In this document: in pieces, positions 10,401 to 21,130 of the stretch
Layout of the letters: each line of letters begins with the position of its first letter
Numbering within the stretch: position 1 is the first letter of the stretch
Assembly: GCF_016801865.2 (NCBI RefSeq)
Contig: NC_068937.1
Location: 124,159,225-124,223,224, forward strand
Source: Culex pipiens pallens
Taxonomy: Eukaryota; Arthropoda; Insecta; Diptera; Culicidae
DNA length: 64,000 bases
Reading direction: 5' to 3'
Made by a program: the position numbers and the translations under genes
The notes under the pieces: model-generated
The model's database searches: none
Seen by the model: the letters and a program-made list of their open reading frames with translations, nothing else
Told to the model about the DNA's origin: nothing

Positions 10401-11788
10401 TATCTTTTGAATTTTAGAAAATTTTTCAATGTACTGTACCACAATTTTTTAACCGCTAACATTTAAGTTTCAGTCAAATCTTACATTATTTGCAAAATAA
10501 TGATTGTAAAACATCAGAACTAGCGTAAAATGCATTTTAAAACACTTTTTTTTGCTGAGACTATGTCTTGTTATTGCATTTTTTATATATTTTTTATTTG
10601 ATTTTGAAATCTAAAATAAAAGTATTAAAGTTTTTCATGAAATAAAAATTGCACGAAAACCACAGAAAAGGGGAAAAACAAAAAAAAATGGGCTTTAGAG
10701 AGTTAAAACACAAGTTTCATATTCACCGAAACCCAATCCATGATCAAACGAAATCCAGCTAAAATAAAACAACATGCACGAAAAAAAACGCCAACCCGAA
10801 ACTCTCGTTTGGTGATTAAAACAGCTTGTTCGCGCTTGTTGGCGGTCCCAAAAGTTGGGCCACAGGAGCAACCTTCGGCGGTGCTAATTATTGCTGTTTT
10901 TTTTTTTTTGTACAGGAGGCTATCTTAATTACCCCGTCACCATGGCAGAAACAACAAAACTCCGTGGTCAAGATAACAAAACTTTGTCGGGTTTTATCCT
11001 TATCCCTTGAAAGAAGAAAAAAAGAACAAAAAGAAAAAAACTACCCTCCAGCACGACCCCAAAACGGTTATTATTGGAGGCAAATTTTGCCTCTCATTTT
11101 CCTGCAGTGTTTTTTTTCAACCTTCCTCAACAAGGAAAGGTAGCAAAAAAAAAAAAGACCATCCTGGGGAAAACTTTTCCACGAAAGAATGTATCATCTG
11201 AGAGCCGTTGTTTTTTTGTTGTGCCCGCTGTTTTTGTTGTCTAGCGGGTCGAGTGGCTTACCTTAAGCTGGAGTTGAGAACAGAAAAAAAATCATGAAAG
11301 AAGAAAGATTTTGTGAAACTAATTTCATTTAATATTCATTACACCATCAAGGACGAACGATAACGAGCCGGCGGAAAGTGGAGGAAGAAGAAAAAAAGAA
11401 AAGCTCGCGGAAAATCCTGGAGTGGACAAGTTTTTACTGCATTTTGCCACCACCGTCTGGAAAAGTCTAATTTGCCGTCGCCTCGTGGATTTTCCGTTTT
11501 ACGAGCCCACCTGGAGTACAACACTTCGGTACTATAGCACTACTATGGACACGGTCCGCTGGACATTCTAGTGTGTTGTTGGTGCTTTCTTCAAGAGCGG
11601 GGAAGCGGATTTTCCGGTATGTTGCACCGGAAGTGGGGAAAAAGGCAATCCAGAAGGGGACCAGCTGGATGGAATGATCCTTTGCCAGCTGCAGATGGTG
11701 TCGAGGGATTAATGCCACCAACTGTAAAGGACCGGAAGATAATGACACCTGATGGCAAGGATTCAAAGTGTTTGGAGATTTCCGGCTC
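10401..11788. other. Unassigned sequence
   Basis: No gene is recognised. ATGCATTTTAAAACA with a following T run at 10531 repeats 6851, showing a small shared fragment of an unknown dispersed repeat. 10730-11340 is A-rich with homopolymer runs. 11440-11788 is GC-richer and has short open frames on both strands (up to 107 codons) without motifs, starts or splice sites that would support a gene. Confidence 0.4.
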
Positions 11789-11949
11789 ATGTACAGAAAA
11801 AAAAATTAAGGCAATATTACAACTAGGAAGTGGTTCATCTTTTATGTAAGAAAAAGTTGGCAATTTTACCTCAAAAAATTTGTAATTTTACGTCTTCTTT
11901 GGTGTAATGTCGCTTTTGCCTTTCTTACAAAAGAAAAGTTTGGTTTTGG

Positions 11950-13990
11950 AAAAAACGCTTTTTTTCATCGGTCTGAAACTTTTTTGGCGCCTTCGGTATG
12001 CCCAAAGAAGCCATTTTGCATCATTGTTTATATTGACAAATTTTCCATACAAATTTGGCAGCTGTCCATACAAAAATGATATGAGCAAATTAAAAAATCT
12101 GTATCTTTTGAAGGAATTTTTTGATCGATTTGGTGTCTTCGGCAAAGTTGTAGGTATGAATAAGGACTACACTGAAAAAAAATGATACACGGTAAAAAAA
12201 TGGTGATTTCTCATTTAACTTTTTGTCACTAAAACTTGATTTGCAAAAAAACACTATTTTTAATTTTTTTGATATGTTTTAGAGGGCATCAAATGCCAAC
12301 TTTTCAGAAATTTCCAGGTTGTGCAAAAAATCTTTGACCGAGTTATAAATTTTTGAATCAATACTGATTTTTTCAAAAAATCGAAAAATTGGTCGCAAAA
12401 AATTTTTAACTTAATTTTTTGATGTAAAGTCAAATTTGCAATCAAAAAGTACTTGAGTGAAATTTTGATAAAGTGCACCGTTTTCAAGTTAAATCCATTT
12501 TTAGGTGACTTTTTTTGAAAATAGTCGATGTTTTTCATTTTTTTAAATTAGTGCACATGTTTGCACACTTTTGAAAAAAAATATTTTTGAAAAGCTGAGA
12601 AAATTCTCTATATTTTGCACTTTTGAACTTTGTTGATACGAACCTTAGTTGCTGAGATATTGCCATGCAAAGGTTTAAAAACAGGAAAATTGATGTTTTC
12701 TAAGTCCCACCCAAACAATACACCATTTTCTAATATCGATATCTCAGCAACTAATGGCCCGTTTTTCAATGTTAAAAATTAAATATTTGGGAAATTTTCC
12801 GATCTTTTCGAAAAAAATATTTTCAATTTCTTTAAACCAAGACTAACATTTCAAAAGGGACAAACATTCAATATTACGCCCTTTTAAAATGTTAGTCTTT
12901 GTTTAAAAAAATTGAAAATATTTTTTTCGAAAAGATCGCAAAATTTCACTAATGTTTCATATTTTAACATTGAAAATCGGACCATTAGTTGCTGAGATAT
13001 CGACATTAGATAATGGTGTGTTGTTTGGATGGGACTTAGAAAACATCAATTTTCCTGTTTTTAAACCTTTGCATTGCAATATCTTAGCATCGATATAACA
13101 TAATTTTCAAAATATAGAAAATTTTCTCAGCTTTAAAAAAATATTTTTTTCGAAGGTGGGCAAACATGTGCACTAATTTAACCCCTTCCCGCCCAGAGCA
13201 AAATCGAGATTTTTTACGTTTTTCCACATTACTCGTAACTGGATCGACCAAATTGGACGAAATTTTAATGGTTATTAGTTAACATTCTATATTAACTAAT
13301 GCAGGTTGAAGCAGGTTGAAAAAATGAATAGTTGCTGAGAAATTTAATTTTGAATCCAAAAATTAGTGGTGCTCTGGAGTAACCATGGGCGTTAGAGGGT
13401 TAAAAACAATAAAAACTTCGACAATTTTCAAAAAAATCACCAAAAAATGGATTTAACTTGAAAACGTTGCACTTTATCAAAATTTCACTACAGTACTTTT
13501 TGATTACAAATTTTATTTTACATCGAAAAAATTTTGCGACCAATTTTTCAATTAAAAAAAATCAGTATTGATTCAAAAATTCATAACTCGCTCAAAGATT
13601 ATTTGCACAACCTGGAAATTTCTGAAAAGTTGGCATTTGATGTCCTCTAAAACATGCCAAAAAAAAAAAAAAATAAAAATAGTGTTTTTTGCAAATCAAG
13701 TTTTAGTGACAAAAAGTTAAATTAAAAATCACCAATATTTTTTTACCGTGTATCATTTTTTTCAGTGTAGTCCATATCCATAACTAAAACTTTGCCCAAG
13801 ACACCAAATCGATCAAAAAATTCCTTCAAAAGATACAGATTTTTGAATTTCCAAACATCTTTTTTGTATGGACAGCTGCCAAATTTGTATGTAAAATTAT
13901 ATGGACAAACTAATGGCTTCTTTGAGCATACAGAAGGCACCAAAAAAGTTTCAGTCGGATTAAAAAATGCATAAATTAAAATTCTAAAAA
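11950..13990. mobile_element. Foldback family A, two-armed palindrome of about 2 kb
   Basis: The arms are about 1 kb each and meet near 12867, where GACTAACATTTCAAAAGGG faces CCCTTTTAAAATGTTAGTC. Matched pairs include 11972 (CTGAAACTTTTTTGG) with 13945, and 12700-12760 with 12976-13040. It carries no transposase frame. Relatives are the single arm at 3058-4765, 55645-56150, and the element entering the right edge at 63594. The right arm carries a 218-bp TTAA element. Exact outer ends are uncertain by about 20 bases. Confidence 0.8.
13182..13399. mobile_element. 218-bp TTAA-flanked element (piggyBac-like by site)
   Basis: TTAA occurs directly before (13178-13181) and after (13400-13403). The opposite arm of the surrounding palindrome reads GTGCACTAATTTAAAA without the insert, giving an empty site. 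The ends are CCCCTTCCCGCCCA and the inverse of CCCTCTAACGCCCA, a 10/14 match. TTAA duplication with C-rich ends is the mark of the piggyBac superfamily in general knowledge. No transposase is encoded. Confidence 0.78.
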
Positions 13991-14120
13991 AAACCGATTT
14001 CATAGAGAATTGCTCCTCTGAAAATGTGTAATTTTACCACTTTTCTGTTGTAATGTCACTTTTGCAGTCTAAATTGAGGTAAAATTACATCATTAAAGAG
14101 GTAATATTCAACCTTTCACC

Positions 14121-16194
14121 TTCCAAAGCTCGAATTGAGTAGGCATAATTTTCCTTCTCAAATTGAGTGCATTGCAGAGGATAAAATTTCATTCCATGAA
14201 TCCCCTCATCACTTTTAAGTTCTACACTACAGGTTCATTACGCAGAATGGCGAGGGGGTTTCCGATTAAGCACAATTTTCCAGCAAATTGAACACTCGAT
14301 TGCATCATGTTGGGGCAGCACGCTGACCACCCACCGATATTGGAAATTCCACAGAGCTCTGTGAATGTTAAAAGTGGGTTTTTGCTGAACCAACTGTAAT
14401 CAGAGATTATTATGAAGTGGAAGCATTGATTGGTCACACTAAGCCCACCAAAAGCATGTGATTAGTGTGGTGTTAGTGTCAAACGAAGCAAACTCACTCA
14501 AACTAATTACATAAACACGTGTGTACTTGTGTTAGTGTCAGATGTTATTTTCCACACCATCATACTTACGACTTTTTGGTGAGACAAATTTGTCCAACTT
14601 TTCATTTCAACTTACCTGGAAGGAAAGAAAGAGAGACAAAGGTTTAATAAAATCCAAAACGAAATTTTCCTCAATCAGCTTACAGAAAAATCGTTACAAA
14701 ACAAAAAAAAAACGATGCCAGCAAATTATTTCCTCAAAAAAAAAACCAACATCTGCACGGAATTTGCCCACCCTTGGGCAAATCTAATTTCGAACATGTG
14801 AGCAAATTCCCTTTTTCCGGCAGCAAGCTCGAGTAAAAGTAAAAATTTCAAACAATCCAGCAAACGAACAAAAAAAAGAACAACTCCAAAACAACGTCGT
14901 TTCAGTTGTCGTAGTCGGCAAGCGGAAACGAACTGTCAAAGTGTGAGGATTTTTCTCTCTGTGAGGAAAAAAAAGGGGGGGGGGGGGACATTTCGCCACC
15001 TTTTTTTTCCTCATCCACGACACTGGAGTGAACTTCTTCTACTGTTCCGCTCAGCTGGGTTGGAGAGTGCCAACGGGTAAAACAAAAACAGGAAAAAACA
15101 TGTTTGCGGTAAATTAGTGGCGAGCAATTTTTTTCGTTGATCGTGATTTGGATGTGGGAAAGGAAGTTGGTGTAGGTTTTCCGTATTTTAGAATTACAAT
15201 TTGTGGAGTTTTTGCATTGTTGAGTTGTTGAGTTGTTAAAATTTTGAGTTTTGAGTTGCGAAATACCTGAACTTAAAAAAAATCGATTATTCCAGCTTTA
15301 AATTTTTTTCTTGAAAAGACCTCAATCATTCTGCCAAATTGATGACTTTGCTGATGATGATATAGTGTGATTTCGTTTTTCTCCATTACACGTTACCCAC
15401 ACAAAAAGGGAGGAAAAATCCAAGGATCACACGATTCGATTTCCATTTTATTTACCCCGCGCAAACACACGTTCCCACACGTGTCTCCGCGGGATAAATA
15501 AATCTCCTTTTTCCTTCACGAAGAAAAACGTGGATTTCCATCGTCGTCTTTGACATCAACGTAGTTTGCATTCACGACCGAAAAAAGAGAGCCTAAAATT
15601 GCCGAGCTTTTATGTCAACCTACGGAACGGTGGATTAAGTTTGAAACGAAAACGAATTGGAAATGGTTGACAGCTTTTGTAGAGGCCTTTAGTAGGAGAC
15701 ATCTTTTAAATCTTAAGCAAAACTCAGTTTAAAAAAATAAAATATAAAAATATCTGTTCACCACGTTTCCATTTGATGACTCTCATTTTTATGTCACTTT
15801 CTTCTTCTGTCACCTTTTCAAACCTCACATGATACGGCGAGAATAACCCCTACCGAACATAATTTGGACGGTTGTCACCGTCGAACCGCCCTTCTGACGC
15901 AATAACGTAGCGCCACAACGACGCCATCTGCATTCAGGGGGTCGAGGGGTGGCCACAATCGACTCTGGTCCGCGTGGGACCACCCGCGCCATGTCACCCT
16001 TTATGCTGAACTACCATTTTTACCAACCCCCCCTCTCCCCCAAAACGGAAACCAGCCGATTCTCTTCGGTACATTAAAACTAAATTCAACCTGCCAAAAT
16101 AAATCTTCACCTGAGTGGAAGGTTAAGTAATCCCGATTCAAATAAAGGTTTATGTTGGATAACAAGCCGTGTTTGTTTTCATCTAAAAACATCT
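14121..16194. other. Unique sequence with one notable hairpin, no gene
   Basis: No repeat from elsewhere in the window and no convincing gene. G runs at 14976-14986 and A runs are frequent. 15446-15502 can form a hairpin: ATTTTATTTACCCCGCG faces CGCGGGATAAATAAAT, with an inner ACACACG/CGTGTCT stem. 15840-16070 is GC-richer and carries frames of under 70 codons without motifs. Confidence 0.4.
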
Positions 16195-16788
16195 TTTTCA
16201 GTTCACTCATCTGACCATTTTCTGACTTATGTAAAGAACATAATTTTCACTCCATTTTTAGACAAATTCTGTTCCAGGTGATTGCCGTAAACCTTGCGCG
16301 AAGTCGGAAGCGAACATTTTAAGCTGTCGTTTGTTTACCCTTTTTTGTGGCAATAATGTATTTTTAACATTATGAAGATCAACGCCAACATTTCTGATGA
16401 TGGCCAGCCTGTTCAAATCTACTCTTTTACCAAATTCAGTGCCAACTCACTCATCTGAAAAAAAACTGCTCCAAAAAACTATTTTTTTCAAATTTCATTA
16501 CAGCATACTCATCTAACAAATGCGGTTCCCGCGTGCTCAGGCAACAAATTTTGTTCTGACTCATACACCTGACAAAGTCTTTCTTTATCTCACTCATCTT
16601 AAAAATATCTGTTCCAACATACTCATCTAACAAATTTTATTCCAACTCACTCATCTAGCAAATTCTGTTCCAGCTCTCTTATTTTAACAAATTCTTTTCC
16701 AGCTCACTCATCTAATAAATTCTGTTCCAACTCACAAATCAAAAACATTCTGGTCATACACGCAAATTCAACAAATTCTATTCCAATT
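16195..16788. repeat. Degenerate minisatellite, roughly 27-30 bp unit
   Basis: Variants of CTCACTCATCTAACAAATTC followed by TGTTCCAG or TGTTCCAA recur about every 27-30 bases, clearest at 16590-16740 and degraded towards 16200. The array directly abuts the left end of a foldback B element, and the same unit reappears on its far side at 18955-19176, so the element landed within the array. Confidence 0.75.
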
Positions 16789-17779
16789 GGGTAATTCTCC
16801 GCCAACTCACACAGCAGTTGCCCCGACCCCTCTTCGATTTGCGTGAAACTTTGTCCTAAGGGGTAACTTTTGTCCCTGATCACGAATCCGAGGTCCATTT
16901 TTTTTGGTATCTCTTGACGGAGGGGCGGTACGACCCCTTTCATTTTTGAACATGCGAAAAAAGAGGTATTTTTCAATAATTTGCAGCCTGAAACGGTGAT
17001 GAGATAGAAATTTGGTGTCAAAGGGACTTTTATGTAAAGTTAGACGCCCGATTTGATGGCGTACTCAGAATTCCGGAAAAACGCATTTTTCATCGAAAAA
17101 ACACTAAAAACGTTACTTAATCCACCCTTAGGTGGTTTGTGCCTTCCTCTCATTCAAAGGGTAATGCTATCCAAAATAGACACGCTCGTGGGAAGGTCTT
17201 TAAATTACCTATACAAAGATAGGTCGCATGATATATTTGGAATACGTTTTCATCTAAATATCTGAGAACTAGCCTCCAAAAAGTGTAAAAATAACTCTTA
17301 AGTGCTTATAACTTTTGATAGGGTTGTCAGATCTTCAATGTTTTGGACGCGTTGGAAAGGTATTTTGATTACCTGTTCAACGACGGGTTGCATGATAGAT
17401 CCGGACAACGTTTTCATCGTGATATCTGAGATCCGGCTTCCAAAAAGTGCATAAATAACACTTAATTGCTAATAACTTTTGATAGGGTTGTCAGATCTTC
17501 AATGAATTGGTCGCGTTAGAAAGGTCTTTAAAATACCTTTCTAAAAATGTATAACATGCTGGGGTTTCTTAAAAAAAAACACCCTTTTTACAATCTTCCG
17601 GACTTTAGTCAAAATCGTTTTTTTAGCATAACTTTTGAAGTACTTTACTAAACTTCATAATTTTCAATAGGGACTTATGGGACCCCAAGACGAATCGAAT
17701 GAGACCAAAACGGCCCAAATCGGTTAAGCCAGTGCTGAGATAATCGAGTGCATATTTTTTGGTGCACAGACCCACATCC

Positions 17780-17830
<51 letters not shown>

Positions 17831-18950
17831 TTTGCTCAGAATTCGATTCTGAGTCGATAGGTATACATGAAGGTGGGTCTAGGAGGTCTAATTGAGAAGT
17901 TCAATTTTCGAGTGATTTTATAGCCTTTCCTCAGTAAGGTGAGGAAGGCAAAAAGTTTGGAAATTTCTCCCATTTTCCGTTACTCGACTGTAAAAATTTT
18001 TGGAACATGTCATTTTATGGGAAATTTAATGTACTTTTCGAATCTACATTGACCCAGAAGGGTCATTTTTTCATTTAGACCAAAATTTTTCATTTTAAAA
18101 TTTCGTGTTTTTTCTAACTTTGCAGGGTTATTTTTTAGAGTGAAACAATGTTGTACAAAGTTGTAGAACAGCCAATTACAAAAAAAATAATATATAGAGC
18201 TAAGGGGTTTGCTTATAAACATCATGAGTTATCGCGATTTTACGAAAAAAAGTTTTGAAAAAGTTGGTCGTCATCGATCATGGCCGTTCATGGTCACCCG
18301 CGACAGACACGGACGACGAAACAAAAAGAAACGCAAAAAGTAACTTTTTCAAAACTTTTTTTCGTAAAATCGCGATAACTCGTGATGTTGATAAGCAAAC
18401 TCCTTATGTCTATAAACCAAAATTTTTGTAATTGTCTGCTCTACAACTTTGTAGAACATTGTTACACTCTAAAAAATAAACCTGCAAAGTAAGAAAAAAC
18501 ACGAAATTTTAAAATGAAAAATTTTGTTCTAAATGAAAAAATGACCCTTCTGGGTCATTGTAGATTCGAAAAGAACATTAAATTTCCCATAAAATGACAT
18601 GTTCCAAAAAAAATCACAGTCTAGTAACGGAAAATGGGAGAATTTTTAAAACGTTTTAAGTGTTTTTTTCGATGAAAAATACGTTTTTTTCGGAATTCTG
18701 AGTACGCCATCAAATCGGGCGTCTAATTTTACATAAAAGTCCCTTTGACACCAAATTTCTATCACCGTATCGGGCTGCAAATTATTGAAAAACACTTCTT
18801 TTTTCGCATGTTCAAAAATGGAAGGGGTCGTACCACCCCTCCGTCACGAGATATCAAAAAACGGACCTCGGATTCGTGATCAGGGACAAAAGTTACCCCT
18901 TAGGACAAAGTTTCACGCAAATCGAAGAGGGGTCGGGGCAACTTTTCCCG
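16789..18950. mobile_element. Foldback family B, split by another element and 3'-damaged
   Basis: The left end GGGTAATTCTCCGCCAACTC (16789) and arm landmarks match 41421-42771 read in reverse. Left arm: 16789-17114 plus 17950-18245. Centre: about 18245-18345. Right arm: to GGGGCAACTTTTCCCGA at 18950. The right terminus that should follow is absent at that point and is found rearranged at 19043-19098. No protein is encoded. The 17115-17949 element interrupts the left arm. Confidence 0.82.
17115..17949 (+). mobile_element. 835-bp element with 164-bp units and CA tract
   Basis: The element starts ACTTAATCCACC (17115) and ends CAGTAAGGTGAGGAAGGC (17949); TGCCTTCCTC near the start is the inverse of GAGGAAGGCA at the end. 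Flanks AAAAACGTT and AAAAAGTTT look like a 9-bp target duplication, and the intact family B arm at 41740-41770 shows the uninterrupted site. Inside, ACTTTTGATAGGGTTGTCAG recurs at 17311 and 17475 (164-bp period), then GCCAGTGCTGAGATAATCGA, a CA tract (17782-17826) and GATTCTGAGTCGATA. The same order occurs at 61564-62571. Confidence 0.85.
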
Positions 18951-18954
18951 AAAA

Positions 18955-19176
18955 AAAAAGCTGGAACGGAATTTGTTAGGTGAGTTTAGAGAAACAGAAT
19001 TTGTTAGACAGGAAGCTGGAACAGAGTGTGTTATGAAAGTGAATTGGGTAATTCTCTACCAACTCACACGAAAGGTAGAGAATTACCCAATTCACTTTCG
19101 TAACACACTCTGTTCCAGCTTCCTGTCTAACAAATTCTGTTTCTCTAAACTCACCTAACAAATTCCGTTCCAGCTT
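18955..19176. repeat. Near-perfect inverted duplication at a foldback end
   Basis: Arms 18955-19060 and 19070-19176 are near-exact reverse complements. Each consists of the minisatellite unit (GGAACGGAATTTGTTAGGTG, AGAATTTGTTAGACAGGAAG) plus the family B terminus GGGTAATTCTCTACC. The centre is ACTCACACGAAA. This looks like a hairpin-templated copy of the element's right end with its flank. Confidence 0.88.
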
Positions 19177-20340
19177 TTTCGTCTCAGTCAACTCGGGTGC
19201 ATCCCGCGCTGAAAACCACGCTGTCCACTTCATCATCGACCTTTGGCCGGGAATGGGTTTTCCGCGGAAAGTGTTATTACTCGGAACGAAAATGCAATTT
19301 CACACACACACACACAGGGAGAGGGAGAGAGATATCGCGCGGAAAGGCCACCACTTTTCACCGGCTCTAATTTCGCGTGGCAGCACCGTGTGTGTGTGTG
19401 ACCAAAAAAGCCCCATAAAAGCTGATTCTGTTGCCGGGTCGGGATACCGGATGGTCCCAAAAATACCCGGAACAAATGGAATAATTTAAATTTGGCGGGG
19501 GCTTTGTGAGCGTGTGTGATTGGGTCAGAAATATGAGAATTTGTTGGGTTTCTTTGTGTTGGTGATTGGATAAATAGGGTTTCAGATCAAATCATCAAAC
19601 AGTTTCCATTCCGGCATTATAAGGTAGAGTGTGGTTTTTGCTTTCATTTCACAATCAAGATTTCTTACAAAACCAACAATTTCCGTTCTCAACGAAAGTG
19701 CTCTTCTCACTTCGAGCACTCTTTCGGCACACCTTGAGACGCAATTTCCTCGAAAATACACACACACACACACATACACCTCTCTTCAAAGTGAAACTTT
19801 CCCTCTCCCGTTTTCCGCGCTCTCTAACCTCAAAGTTAGTGATTTTCTCCCTGCCACGACAAAAATTGAAAAAGATGTTTGGAAAAACTTGAAACCACCA
19901 CACTAACGAGCCCACACACACACACATTGAGCCGAAAAATTTTCAACAAGCTCATTTCCCCCATCAAAAGTCTCAATATTGAATTCTGCACATTTTCTTA
20001 TTATTCCCGGAAACGTGATTTTCCTCGGTCTCGTTCTCGGCATGGTAGTGGTGAGGAGCAACTTTTCGGCTCGAAATTGAAACTTTAGAACAATGCGTGT
20101 TTTAGAGCTTTTCCCGGAGTGAGGAGGCACGATAATCAATTTATGGTTCGCGACTGCGGCTCGGGTGAGCCAAAGTTGCTCGTGGCTTCGCAGTTTACGG
20201 ATTAGGTGAGCTTTTAGGTTTGAAAAGTTTTTGGGCTTTTGGAAAAAAAGGAAATATGGTTGTCAGCGGAAGATGATTCGTTTACTTTTTCACTTTTGAC
20301 CGTTGATTGATTTCAGAGACTACTTACTCTGAAATCAATC
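19177..20340. other. Unassigned sequence with short CA/TG tracts
   Basis: Short dinucleotide tracts at 19301, 19388, 19758 and 19914 create spurious frames in several registers. No exon, repeat or RNA is recognised. 20250-20340 leads into a heptamer array. Confidence 0.4.
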
Positions 20341-20700
20341 AGAGTAGTGAGTAGTGAGTAGTGAGTAGTGAGTAGTGAGTAGTGAGTAGTGAGTAGCGAG
20401 TAGTGAATGGTGAGTAGTGAAGAGTGAAGAGTAAAGAGTGAAGAGTGAAGAGTGAAGAGTGAAGAGTGAAGAGTGAAGAGTGAAGAGTGAAGAGTGAAGA
20501 GTGAAGAGTGAAGAGTGAAGAGTGAAGAGTGAAGAGTGAAGAGTGAAGAGTGAAGAGTGAAGAGTGAAGAGTGAAGAGTGAAGAGTGAAGAGTGAAGAGT
20601 GAAGAGTGAAGAGTGAAGAGTGAAGAGTGAAGAGTGAAGAGTGAAGAGTGAAGAAAGAAGAGTGAAGAGTGAAGAGTGAAGAGTGAAGAGTGAACAGTGC
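20341..20700. repeat. Heptamer satellite, GTAGTGA then GTGAAGA blocks
   Basis: 20343-20400 repeats GTAGTGA; a short transition with substituted units (20400-20420) leads to a uniform GTGAAGA block to about 20698, broken once at 20652 by a GAAGAAA variant. This is the outer part of a larger heptamer complex that resumes at 21131. Confidence 0.95.
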
Positions 20701-21130
20701 AGAGTCGGAGCCGAAATTTTCTGGTATCCCGTAGTCGGAGTCGAAGTCGGAGTTATCTAAAACTCCACAATTTTTTTTTTACTGTTCAGTATTTGTTATA
20801 ATGCATTGTTCTTGAGAATCGTCACCTTTTATTGACAAGGAATCGTTACCAAAAAGTATCAACACATGTTGGGTACTATTCTGAACAATTTGTTGAAATA
20901 ATTTTGTCATTATTGATAGCGACGCAAAGTTTTGAACATAAAATCATGACAATTATGGAAGTCTTCGGGTTAAAAAAATCATTTTTATCAATGTTATCAA
21001 AAGTAACTAATTTTGAACATTTAAAATATGTTAGCCAACAATTTGTTGAAACCTGGAGTCGAAGTCGGTTGGAGCTGAAAGCCGGATCCGGAGTCGGAGT
21101 CGCTTGAAATATGACCCGACTTCGCAGCCC
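20701..21130. other. Non-satellite spacer between heptamer arrays
   Basis: The spacer is bounded on both sides by GTCGGAGTCG-type sequence (20736-20755 and 21059-21105). AACAATTTGTTGAAA occurs at 20883 and 21037. CCGACTTCGCAGCCCT precedes the next array. Similar CCGACT phrases lie inside the elements at 27723 and 34017 (for example 28003 and 34495), suggesting a shared mosquito repeat. No gene is seen. Confidence 0.5.

Larger units (their letters stand above)
11789..14120 (-). mobile_element. Short TACACAGA-type element, interrupted by foldback A
   Basis: 11789-11922 and 14015-14115 match the reverse complement of the intact 222-bp element at 48674-48895: ACAGAAAAAAA end, CATCTTTTATGT, AATTTTACCTC, TGTAATTTTACCACTTTTCT and GAGGTAAAATTACATCAT in that order. 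About 55 bases around TGTAATTTTAC...GTAATGTC occur on both sides of the interruption, either a local duplication or two adjacent copies. The last part of the right end is not recognisable. Confidence 0.65.
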
